NCBI GenBank assembly: GCA_016463455.1
Contig: JAEMRG010000005.1
Coordinates: 1 to 22,075 of the forward strand
Length of the DNA stretch: 22,075 bases
Reading direction: 5' to 3'
From: Rhodoferax sp.
GTDB lineage: Bacteria > Pseudomonadota > Gammaproteobacteria > Burkholderiales > Burkholderiaceae_C
The notes beneath the pieces were generated by a model. It saw only the letters and a list, made by a program, of their open reading frames with translations, made no database searches and had not been told where the DNA came from. Within the stretch, counting starts at the first letter, position 1. Each line of letters starts with the position of its first letter. Position numbers and translations under genes: made by a program. This document shows, in pieces, positions 7,362 through 14,642 of this stretch.

Positions 7362-10300
7362 TTACACCGCTGCGCTGCGCTTGGTCTTGGTCGCTGCTGG
7401 AGCCTGCGCCACAGCGGATTTTTTGGCATGAATTTCGCCCAACGCCCGCTTGTATTCCAGCGGGAACACCTTAACGAATTTGCCGCGTGCGCTGTCCCAT
7501 TGATCCAGTAATTCGCGGGCGCGCTTACTGCCGGTCCAGCGGTTGTGGTCCTCCAGCAATTTGCGTAACTGCGCTTCGTCGGATTGGCCTCGGTGCCACA
7601 CGGCTTTGTCGATCTGCGCCTCTTGCTCCTTACTGCTTAGCACCGACTCCATGCTGACCATGGCGGTATTGCAACGGCTGGCGAATTGGCCGTCCTCGTC
7701 ATAAACATAGGCGATGCCCCCGCTCATACCGGCGGCAAAGTTGCGCCCGGTCTTACCTAGCACCAGCACAGTGCCGCCCGTCATGTACTCGCAGCCATGG
7801 TCGCCGGTACCTTCGACGACCGCCGTTGCACCAGACAGGCGTACCGCAAAGCGCTCACCGGCTACGCCGCTGAAAAAGGCTTCGCCGCTGGTAGCGCCGT
7901 ACATCACGGTATTGCCCACAATGGTGTTGCGGATGGCTTCACCCCGAAAATCAATACTCGGGCGCACCACCACGCGTCCGCCGGACAGGCCCTTGCCGGT
8001 GTAGTCATTGGCATCGCCAATCAGGTACAGCGTCACACCGCGACACAAAAAGGCGCCAAAGGACTGTCCGCCCGTGCCTTCGAGCTGGATACGGATACTG
8101 TCATCCGGCAGGCCTTCAGGGTGCACCTTGGTAATCGCGCCCGACAGCATGGCTCCCACCGAGCGATTCACATTGCGCGCCGCTTCCATAAACTGTACTT
8201 TTTCGCCTTTGTCGATAGCGGCGCGACTTTTTTCGATCAGACGCACGTCCAGCGCATTTTCCAGGCCATGGTCCTGCGCTTCATTTTGGAAACGGGATAC
8301 GCTGGCAGGCACTTGCGGCTGCGCAAACAGGCGGCTGAAATCCAGTCCGCTGGACTTCCAATGGTCGATGCCCTTACGCATGTCCAGCAGATCAGCGCGG
8401 CCAATCAAATCGTCGAACTTGCGTATGCCCAACTGCGCCATGATGTGGCGCACTTCTTCAGCCACAAAGAAAAAGTAATTCACCACATGCTCGGGCTTGC
8501 CAGAGAATTTTTTGCGCAGCACCGGGTCTTGCGTAGCCACACCGACCGGACAGGTGTTGAGATGGCATTTGCGCATCATGATGCAGCCCTCTACTACCAG
8601 CGGCGCAGTGGCAAAGCCAAACTCATCGGCGCCGAGCAAGGCGCCAATGGCCACGTCGCGGCCGGTTTTCATCTGGCCGTCCACCTGCACCCGGATGCGG
8701 CTGCGCAAACGGTTGAGTACCAGCACTTGCTGCGTCTCGGCCAGGCCGATTTCCCAGGGGCTGCCCGCGTGTTTGATCGACGACCAGGGCGAGGCACCGG
8801 TGCCGCCGTCATGGCCGGCAATCACCACATGGTCGGCCTTGCATTTGGCCACACCGGCCGCCACCGTGCCCACGCCAATTTCGGAGACCAGCTTGACACT
8901 GATGTCGGAATGGGGAGCGACGTTTTTCAGGTCGTGAATCAATTGCGCCAGGTCTTCGATGGAATAAATATCGTGGTGCGGGGGCGGCGAGATCAGGCCC
9001 ACACCGGGGACGGAATAGCGCAGTTTGCCGATGTATTCGGACACTTTGCTGCCAGGCAACTGCCCGCCTTCTCCGGGCTTGGCGCCTTGGGCCATCTTGA
9101 TCTGAATTTGGTCGGCGCTGACCAGGTATTCCGCCGTCACGCCAAAGCGGCCCGAAGCCACCTGCTTGATTTTGGAGCGCATCGAGTCGCCTGCTTGCAA
9201 TGCATAGTCGACCTCGAAAATTTCCTTGCCCAAGAGGTCGGACATGGTCTGACCTTGCTTGATCGGAATGCCTTTGAGTTCGTTGCGATAGCGCAGCGGG
9301 TCTTCACCACCTTCACCGGTATTACTCTTGCCGCCGATGCGGTTCATGGCCACTGCCAGCGTGCTGTGCGCCTCAGTAGAAATAGAGCCCAGTGACATCG
9401 CGCCGGTGGCAAAGCGCTTGACGATTTCAGCAGCGGGCTCCACCTCGTCGATGGAGATGGCTTTGGCCGGGTCGATGCGAAATTCAAACAGGCCGCGCAA
9501 GGTGAGTTGCCGGCGCGTCTGGTCGTTAATGATTTGGGCGTACTCTTTGTAAGTGCCCCAGTTGTTAGCACGCGTGCTGTGTTGCAGCTTGGCGATCGCG
9601 TCGGGCGTCCACATATGCTCTTCGCCGCGCACGCGCCAGGCGTATTCACCACCGGCATCCAGGGCGTGGGCCAGCACCGGGTCTTTGCCGAAGGCTAGTT
9701 TGTGGGTGCGTATGGCTTCTTCGGCGATTTCAAAAACGCCGATGCCTTCGACACGGCTGGGCGTACCGGTGAAGTATTTACGTGCGGTTTCGCTGGTCAG
9801 ACCGATTACCTCGAACAACTGCGCGCCACAGTAACTCATGTAGGTGCTGACACCCATCTTGGACATGATTTTGGACAGGCCTTTGCCCACGGCTTTGACA
9901 TAGTTGTAGATGGCTTTGTCGGCACTGAGCGCACCGGGCAGGCCCTCGCTCATCTGCACCAGTGTTTCCATCGCCAGGTAGGGGTGTACCGCTTCGGCGC
10001 CGTAGCCTGCAAGCACCGCGAAGTGGTGCACCTCACGCGCGCTGCCTGTTTCCACCACCAGCCCAGCCGTGGTGCGCAAGCCTTCGAGCACCAGGTGCTG
10101 GTGGATGGCGGACAAAGCCAACAAAGCAGGTATGGCGACCTGGGTGGCGCCCATGGCGCGGTCACTGACGATCAGGATGTTGTTGCCACTCTTGATGGCA
10201 TCAACCGCCTCGGCGCATAGCGAAGCAAGTTTGGCCTCCACGCCTTCGTGGCCCCAGGCCAGCGGGTAAGTGATGTCCAGGGTATAGCTGCGAAACTTGC

Positions 10301-12086
10301 CCTGGGTGTGGCGCTCTATGTCCCGCAACTTGGCCATGTCGGTGAAGTCGAGCACAGGCTGCGAGACTTCCAGGCGCATCGGCGGGTTCACCTGGTTGAT
10401 GTCCAACAAATTGGGCTTGGGGCCCACAAAAGACACCAAGGACATCACGATGGCTTCGCGAATCGGGTCGATAGGCGGGTTGGTGACTTGGGCGAACAGC
10501 TGTTTGAAGTAGCTGTACAGCGGCTTGTTTTTATCGCTCAGAACGGCCAAGGGGCTGTCGTTGCCCATCGAGCCCAAGGCCTCTTCACCCAGACTGGCCA
10601 TGGGAGCAATCAGGAATTTCAGGTCTTCTTGGGTATAGCCAAAAGCTTGCTGGCGGTCGAGCAAGCTGGCCGCATGGGGCGATACAAGCGGCACCGCTTC
10701 ACCTCTAGCCACATGGTCGATCTTGATACGCAGGTTTTCAATCCACTGCTTGTAGGGACGGCTATTGGCCAAACCCGATTTGAGCTCTTCGTCATCGATC
10801 ATGCGGCCTTGTTCCAGGTCGATCAGGAACATTTTTCCTGGCTGCAAACGCCATTTGCGCACGATTTTGTTTTCTGGCACCGGTAGCACGCCGGATTCTG
10901 AGCCCATGATCACCAAATCATCGTCGGTAATGCAGTAGCGCGAGGGGCGCAAACCATTGCGGTCCAGCGTGGCGCCGATCTGACGGCCATCGGTAAAGAC
11001 GATGGAAGCCGGGCCATCCCAAGGCTCGAGCATGGCGGCGTGGTATTCGTAAAAAGCACGGCGACGCTCGTCCATGGTGCTGTGGTTTTCCCACGGCTCG
11101 GGGATCATCATCATCATCGCCTGGCTAATGGGGTAGCCGGCCATGGTCAGCAATTCCAGACAGTTGTCAAACGTGGCGGTGTCGGACTGACCGGCAAAGC
11201 TGATCGGATAAAGCTTTTTCAGGTCGGCGGCGAGCACCGGCGAGGACATCACGCCTTCGCGGGCTTTCATCCAGTTGTAATTGCCTTTGACGGTGTTGAT
11301 TTCGCCGTTATGCGCCACATAGCGGTAAGGGTGGGCCAGCGGCCATTCGGGAAAGGTGTTGGTGGAAAAGCGCTGGTGCACCAGGCCCAATGCCGAGACG
11401 CAGCGCGCATCTTCCAAGTCTTTGAAGTAGGTGCCCACCTGGTCGGCCAGCAGCAAACCTTTGTAGATCACCGTGCGGCTGGACATGCTGGGAACATAGT
11501 ATTCCTTGCTGTGCTTGAGGTTGAGGTGCTGAATCGCCGCGCTGGCGGTTTTTCGGATGACATAGAGCTTGCGCTCGAGCGCGTCCTGCACGATCACGTC
11601 GTTACCGCGTCCGATAAACACCTGGCGTATCACCGGCTCTTTCTCTCGCACCGTGGGGGACATGGGCATGTCGGCATTGAGTGGCACATCGCGCCAGCCC
11701 AACAGCAGCTGGCCTTCGGCCTTGATAGCGCGTTCCATTTCCTGCTCACAGGCCAGACGTGAGGCACACTCTTTGGGCAAAAATATCATGCCAACGCCGT
11801 ATTCGCCAGCGGCGGGTAATTGCACCCCCTGAGCCGCCATTTCTTCGCGGTAGAGCGCATCGGGCAATTGAATCAAGATGCCGGCGCCATCGCCCATGAG
11901 TTTGTCTGCGCCCACCGCACCGCGATGGTCTAGGTTTTCCAGAATCTTGAGCGCATTGCTGACAATGCTGTGGCTTTTCTCGCCCCGGATGTGCGCCACA
12001 AAGCCCACACCACATGCGTCATGCTCTTGCTCCCCCGCATACAAACCAAATTGCTGCAGATGCTCCCTCTCGGCCGCCGTGGTCAT
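7362..12086 (-). CDS. gltB: Glutamate synthase (NADPH), large/alpha subunit
   Basis: This 1574-residue protein makes two glutamates from glutamine and 2-oxoglutarate. Its domains, in order, are a class II glutamine amidotransferase (about 25-440), a central linking domain (to about 780), an FMN-binding synthase barrel (about 830-1200) and a beta-helical GXGXG domain (about 1280-1480). Cys25, in the segment HDACGVGF, is the predicted catalytic nucleophile exposed after removal of a 24-residue propeptide. The [3Fe-4S] cysteines are visible as C-x5-C-x4-C at 1168, 1174 and 1179 (CIMMRKCHLNTC). The ATG has a good ribosome binding site (AGGAG, about eight bases upstream). The C-terminal tail is rich in Ala, Lys and Thr. 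The region just upstream is occupied by RAYT-associated repeats, which may affect its promoter. Confidence 0.97.
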   Translation of the reverse strand: MTTAAEREHLQQFGLYAGEQEHDACGVGFVAHIRGEKSHSIVSNALKILENLDHRGAVGADKLMGDGAGILIQLPDALYREEMAAQGVQLPAAGEYGVGMIFLPKECASRLACEQEMERAIKAEGQLLLGWRDVPLNADMPMSPTVREKEPVIRQVFIGRGNDVIVQDALERKLYVIRKTASAAIQHLNLKHSKEYYVPSMSSRTVIYKGLLLADQVGTYFKDLEDARCVSALGLVHQRFSTNTFPEWPLAHPYRYVAHNGEINTVKGNYNWMKAREGVMSSPVLAADLKKLYPISFAGQSDTATFDNCLELLTMAGYPISQAMMMMIPEPWENHSTMDERRRAFYEYHAAMLEPWDGPASIVFTDGRQIGATLDRNGLRPSRYCITDDDLVIMGSESGVLPVPENKIVRKWRLQPGKMFLIDLEQGRMIDDEELKSGLANSRPYKQWIENLRIKIDHVARGEAVPLVSPHAASLLDRQQAFGYTQEDLKFLIAPMASLGEEALGSMGNDSPLAVLSDKNKPLYSYFKQLFAQVTNPPIDPIREAIVMSLVSFVGPKPNLLDINQVNPPMRLEVSQPVLDFTDMAKLRDIERHTQGKFRSYTLDITYPLAWGHEGVEAKLASLCAEAVDAIKSGNNILIVSDRAMGATQVAIPALLALSAIHQHLVLEGLRTTAGLVVETGSAREVHHFAVLAGYGAEAVHPYLAMETLVQMSEGLPGALSADKAIYNYVKAVGKGLSKIMSKMGVSTYMSYCGAQLFEVIGLTSETARKYFTGTPSRVEGIGVFEIAEEAIRTHKLAFGKDPVLAHALDAGGEYAWRVRGEEHMWTPDAIAKLQHSTRANNWGTYKEYAQIINDQTRRQLTLRGLFEFRIDPAKAISIDEVEPAAEIVKRFATGAMSLGSISTEAHSTLAVAMNRIGGKSNTGEGGEDPLRYRNELKGIPIKQGQTMSDLLGKEIFEVDYALQAGDSMRSKIKQVASGRFGVTAEYLVSADQIQIKMAQGAKPGEGGQLPGSKVSEYIGKLRYSVPGVGLISPPPHHDIYSIEDLAQLIHDLKNVAPHSDISVKLVSEIGVGTVAAGVAKCKADHVVIAGHDGGTGASPWSSIKHAGSPWEIGLAETQQVLVLNRLRSRIRVQVDGQMKTGRDVAIGALLGADEFGFATAPLVVEGCIMMRKCHLNTCPVGVATQDPVLRKKFSGKPEHVVNYFFFVAEEVRHIMAQLGIRKFDDLIGRADLLDMRKGIDHWKSSGLDFSRLFAQPQVPASVSRFQNEAQDHGLENALDVRLIEKSRAAIDKGEKVQFMEAARNVNRSVGAMLSGAITKVHPEGLPDDSIRIQLEGTGGQSFGAFLCRGVTLYLIGDANDYTGKGLSGGRVVVRPSIDFRGEAIRNTIVGNTVMYGATSGEAFFSGVAGERFAVRLSGATAVVEGTGDHGCEYMTGGTVLVLGKTGRNFAAGMSGGIAYVYDEDGQFASRCNTAMVSMESVLSSKEQEAQIDKAVWHRGQSDEAQLRKLLEDHNRWTGSKRARELLDQWDSARGKFVKVFPLEYKRALGEIHAKKSAVAQAPAATKTKRSAAV

Positions 12087-12153
12087 AACCCGCTCCTGGA
12101 AAAATTACAAAAGACGGTAAGCATACTGCAATGCAACATCGCCCATTGAAAAA
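12087..12153 (-). promoter_or_regulatory. gltB leader with ribosome binding site
   Basis: This is the stretch between the gltB start codon and the first RAYT-associated palindrome. On the minus strand it ends CAGGAGCGGGTT before the ATG, which gives a clear Shine-Dalgarno sequence. Upstream of that are AT-rich segments (TATGCT near 12122-12127, TTGTAAT near 12106-12112) that could serve as -10 boxes, but no matching -35 box is convincing. If gltBD has a promoter of its own, it must lie here or inside the repeat region just upstream. Confidence 0.4.
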
Positions 12154-12176
12154 TAATTGGGGTCAGAACCCAATTA
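12154..12176. repeat. Perfect 8-bp inverted repeat (REP-like hairpin)
   Basis: The arms TAATTGGG (12154-12161) and CCCAATTA (12169-12176) are exact reverse complements around a seven-base loop. The hairpin lies 68 bases upstream of the gltB start codon and downstream of the RAYT gene. Its context, AAATAATTGGGGTCAG, is 14/16 identical to the motif starting at 12199, so the two appear to be diverged copies of one element. It has no T-run on either side, so it is not a standard terminator. Confidence 0.75.
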
Positions 12177-12198
12177 AATCTGCAAGCAACAGGATGTT

Positions 12199-12222
12199 AA
12201 ATAATTAGGGACAGGTTTAATT
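12199..12222. repeat. Second copy of the RAYT-associated motif, with left inverted-repeat arm
   Basis: The motif AAATAATTAGGGACAG starts here, 48 bases after the related copy at 12151. Bases 12204-12217 (ATTAGGGACAGGTT) are the exact reverse complement of 13061-13074 on the far side of the transposase gene. The ends AATTA (12203-12207) and TAATT (12218-12222) are also complementary, so the motif is itself weakly palindromic. This is the arrangement expected for REP-like sites recognised by a RAYT protein. Confidence 0.75.
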
Positions 12223-12300
12223 CAATGCGAATAAGCTTGTCTCTATCAAATTTTGTCGACCTAGCGCAGGTTTCAGGGACAAATTGTGCCAACGACCCTA

Positions 12301-12312
12301 CGCAATATTGCG
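12301..12312. repeat. 12-bp perfect palindrome downstream of the RAYT gene
   Basis: CGCAATATTGCG is identical to its own reverse complement and ends 13 bases from the RAYT stop codon. It could be a protein-binding site or part of the element boundary. There is no loop, so hairpin formation in RNA would be poor, and there is no T-run. Confidence 0.6.
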
Positions 12313-12325
12313 ATAAAGCCCGCAA

Positions 12326-13027
12326 TTACGGAATGTCGGGCAGCGCCATAGGAGGCCTACCGGCCTTGGACTTGCTGATGCGGCGGCCGGTACGTTTTTG
12401 CAAATCTGCAACAAAATCCGGCTCACCCAGCGCCCAACCGCTGAGGGTTGCATCGGTCAGGGCTTGCTGTGCGACGCCATCCACCCCTGATTGCACCCAG
12501 GCCTGGTAAGCGGCCTCGCGGGCGAAGGGGGTGTTGCCCATTTCCCAATACAGAGGGTGCGGACTGACCAAAGGATCGACGCGCACCCCGGTGTAGTGCG
12601 CATAGGAGGACCAAGCATAGTCTTGCGGTCCGGCCACCATGCCCGCGCGCACCGGGTTCAGGTCGATATAGGCCATGCATTGCAGCAAATAGCGCTCCGT
12701 TTGCAGCACGGTGGAGCGGTAACGCCCTTCCCACAAGGTGCCGGTACGCTCTTGCTTGCGGTTGAAATATTGCACATAGCTGCGGCCCACGGCTTGCATC
12801 ATGCGGGGCAGGCCTTCGGCCTCCTGGGGGGTGAGCAACACATGGAAATGGTTGCTCATCAGCACATAGGAATGTACCGCCACCTGGCATTCGCGGGCAT
12901 GCGTGCGCAACAAATCCAGCAAATGCCGGTAATCGGCGGCGCTGGCAAATATCGCCTGCCGGTTGTTGCCCCGCTGAATGATGTGGTGCGGGTAGCCGGA
13001 CAGGCTAAGGCGGGGGAGGCGGGCCAT
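12326..13027 (-). CDS. REP-associated tyrosine transposase (RAYT), IS200-like Y1 family
   Basis: This 233-residue protein belongs to the Y1_Tnp/IS200-like superfamily. It has the HUH metal-binding motif His60-Phe-His62 in MSNHFHVLL. It also has the RAYT-typical segments YFNRK (87-91), GTLWEGRYRS (96-105) and MAYIDLNPVRAG (118-129). By alignment from memory with E. coli TnpA-REP, Tyr120 in the last segment would be the catalytic tyrosine. The protein is longer than minimal IS200 transposases, with a basic C-terminal tail (about residues 210-227) that may bind DNA. RAYTs are usually single-copy domesticated transposases that act on REP sequences. Here the gene is bracketed by a 14-bp inverted repeat. 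It reads toward gltB, so read-through into gltBD is possible. The ATG at 13025-13027 gives the standard MARLPRL start. Confidence 0.93.
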   Translation of the reverse strand: MARLPRLSLSGYPHHIIQRGNNRQAIFASAADYRHLLDLLRTHARECQVAVHSYVLMSNHFHVLLTPQEAEGLPRMMQAVGRSYVQYFNRKQERTGTLWEGRYRSTVLQTERYLLQCMAYIDLNPVRAGMVAGPQDYAWSSYAHYTGVRVDPLVSPHPLYWEMGNTPFAREAAYQAWVQSGVDGVAQQALTDATLSGWALGEPDFVADLQKRTGRRISKSKAGRPPMALPDIP

Positions 13028-13060
13028 AGGCGATGGGGTGGATTTCCCGATCTTATCCCC

Positions 13061-13074
13061 AACCTGTCCCTAAT
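13061..13074. repeat. Right arm of the 14-bp inverted repeat flanking the RAYT gene
   Basis: AACCTGTCCCTAAT is the exact reverse complement of 12204-12217. The two arms enclose the RAYT gene and span about 870 bases. The match stops at 14 bases on both sides. This arm lies 34 bases upstream of the RAYT start codon, so it could overlap the gene's promoter and allow self-regulation. That last point is inference. Confidence 0.8.
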
Positions 13075-13076
13075 CC

Positions 13077-13096
13077 ATAGCGCCGACCGGCGCTAT
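13077..13096 (-). terminator. 8-bp hairpin after the lipoprotein gene, possible terminator or REP half
   Basis: ATAGCGCC (13077-13084) and GGCGCTAT (13089-13096) are perfect complements around a four-base loop, giving a GC-rich stable stem. It begins four bases past the stop codon of the lipoprotein gene, the right place for a terminator. No T-run follows on the minus strand, so it may instead stabilise the 3' end of the mRNA or be part of the adjacent RAYT-associated repeat. Confidence 0.5.
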
Positions 13097-13100
13097 CGCC

Positions 13101-13568
13101 TTAGCGCGGAGCCCGGGTCACGCGTATTTTGTTGCCCGAGGTCACGATGATCACGGGATCCCCTGCCAACAGCGTTTCATTGCCCTTGGCCTGCACGATG
13201 GCGCGGCGATCGCCATTACGCAATTGAACGATGATTTCAAAGGCCTCTTCTCTGGTGGCCATACGCTCTATCGCATTACCGGCCACTGCGGCAGCCACTC
13301 CGGCCAAAATGCCCAGACCGACTTGTTCGCGCTGGATGCTGCTACCACCGCTGCCGACCATGGCGCCCACGACACCGCCTGCGGCTGCACCCATGCCGGT
13401 CTGGCTGCCGTCGACCGTGACGGGCCGGATGCTGATAACCACACCGTCCTGCACCTGCGAGGCCACTTGGGCATCCTTGCGACTAATGACATCCGGGCTA
13501 CTGGTGGCACAAGCGCCAAGCGCGGCCACAAAGATCACGATACCTAGCCTTTGAATCCTATGTTTCAT
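13101..13568 (-). CDS. Glycine-zipper outer-membrane lipoprotein (SlyB/Pcp-like)
   Basis: This 155-residue protein begins with a short lipoprotein signal peptide and a lipobox (Leu-Gly-Ala-Cys) giving Cys20 as the lipidated residue. Residues about 59-100 form a glycine-zipper double helix rich in Gly and Ala (GMGAAAGGVVGAMVGSG, then GLGILAGVAAAVAG). A beta-rich C-terminal domain follows. This layout matches SlyB/PcpY-type lipoproteins, which sit in the outer membrane and are linked to envelope stability. The ATG at 13568 is preferred over a TTG one codon earlier because AAAGGGA lies about eight bases before the ATG. It stands alone, with 117 bases upstream. Ser22-Ser23 after the cysteine, rather than Asp, fits outer-membrane sorting. 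Confidence 0.88.
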   Translation of the reverse strand: MKHRIQRLGIVIFVAALGACATSSPDVISRKDAQVASQVQDGVVISIRPVTVDGSQTGMGAAAGGVVGAMVGSGGSSIQREQVGLGILAGVAAAVAGNAIERMATREEAFEIIVQLRNGDRRAIVQAKGNETLLAGDPVIIVTSGNKIRVTRAPR

Positions 13569-13685
13569 CAAAATCCCTTTTGTGATGCAAAAAATTTACG
13601 CTAGCGCCGCACTGCGTCTACGCCAGTCCCTTGTGTCGCCCCGACGCCGTGCTATTCTGATGCGCCGCAGCAGCTTGTCTTTACC
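13569..13685 (-). promoter_or_regulatory. Region upstream of the lipoprotein gene
   Basis: This 117-base gap separates the methyltransferase stop from the lipoprotein start. It contains a good ribosome binding site (AAAGGGA) and an AT-rich stretch (TAAATTTTTTGCAT on the minus strand) near the gene. The promoter should be here, since the glycine-zipper lipoprotein has no functional link to the upstream operon, but I cannot fix its boxes. Confidence 0.35.
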
Positions 13686-14642
13686 CTATGAATTTTCCGC
13701 CCGCCATGTAAAGCGCGTGTCAACCAGGGCTTTGAGGCCGAACTGCGCACCGATTTCCTGTATGCGCTGCGCTGCGGAGTGCTTTTTTTGGCCGGTATAG
13801 CGGGCCAAAATGAGTTCATTTTTCATGCTGTGTTCCCAGCCCACCAATTCGGTGACGGTAACTTGGTAGCCATTGGCCTCCAAATAAAGGCAGCGCAGCA
13901 CATTGGTAATTTGGCTGCCTAGTTCGCGCGTATGCAAGGGGTGGCGCCATAACTCGGCCAAGGGCGTGCGCGACAGCATCAGCGCTTTGGTGCTGCCCAA
14001 ATAGCGCGCCGCTTCCGCCTGGCAGCAAGGCACTAGCGCAAAAGCACGCGCCTGTTTGGCCAGGCCAAAGGCAATGGCGTCGTCGGTCGCGCCGTCGCAA
14101 GCATGCAAGGCGCTAACCAAATCGATGCGCGGTGGCAACAAAGCCGAATGCGCCGATTCGGCCACCGTCAGGTCCAAAAAATGCATGCGCGTAAACCCCA
14201 GTTGCGCGGCCAGCGCGCGCGACTTGTCCACCAGGTCGCTGCGGCTCTCGATGCCATAGACCTGGCCCTTGTCCAGATTTTTGAAAAACAAGTCGTAAAG
14301 GATAAAACCCAAATAGGACTTGCCTGCACCGTGGTCGGCCACGCTCAATCCCGGAGCAACTTGCGCGTCCCGCGCAAGCCTAGACTGCGCTAATTCGCGC
14401 AACAAAGTTTCGATGAACTGGTACAGGTGATAGACCTGCTTGAGCTTGCGCCGCGAATCCTGGTTGAGTTGACCTTCGCGGGTGAGTATGTGCAAATGCT
14501 GTAGCAAGGCAACAGACTGGCCGGGGCGCAGCAGTTCGGCGACTTGTTGATCGCGTGCCGCCTGCCGACCGCCCGGCGACACGGCTTGCGCGGCTTTGCC
14601 CGCGCGCACTGCTTTGCCTGCAATCGTGTCACTCGACTTCAT
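13686..14642 (-). CDS. Class I SAM-dependent methyltransferase, GSTCD/METTL25-like (Methyltransf_32 type)
   Basis: This 318-residue protein has an N-terminal helical part (about 1-95) and a Rossmann-type methyltransferase domain. The SAM-binding loop is VADHGAGKSYLGF (101-113), followed by the acidic strand end IES (131-133). Two further segments place it in the Methyltransf_32 group rather than the common small-molecule methyltransferases: ALHACDGATDDAI (178-190) and VPCCQ (204-208). Proteins of that group include eukaryotic GSTCD and METTL25; the substrate of the bacterial members is not known to me, and RNA is a reasonable guess. The ATG overlaps the stop of the DUF1415 gene by four bases, so both are made together. 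The C-terminal part after residue 240 has no motif I recognise. Confidence 0.8.
   Translation of the reverse strand: MKSSDTIAGKAVRAGKAAQAVSPGGRQAARDQQVAELLRPGQSVALLQHLHILTREGQLNQDSRRKLKQVYHLYQFIETLLRELAQSRLARDAQVAPGLSVADHGAGKSYLGFILYDLFFKNLDKGQVYGIESRSDLVDKSRALAAQLGFTRMHFLDLTVAESAHSALLPPRIDLVSALHACDGATDDAIAFGLAKQARAFALVPCCQAEAARYLGSTKALMLSRTPLAELWRHPLHTRELGSQITNVLRCLYLEANGYQVTVTELVGWEHSMKNELILARYTGQKKHSAAQRIQEIGAQFGLKALVDTRFTWRAENS

Noticed and set aside
7797..9395. Plus-strand open frame of 532 codons
   Set aside because: It lies wholly antisense to gltB, whose protein is unmistakable. The plus-strand translation is rich in His, Arg, Gln and Ala and shows no family motif, as expected of a shadow frame in GC-rich DNA.
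12326..13027. Treating the transposase as an ordinary IS200/IS605 insertion sequence with tnpB or as part of a defence system
   Set aside because: There is no tnpB, IscB or other accessory gene nearby, and the conserved segments and length fit a single-gene RAYT.
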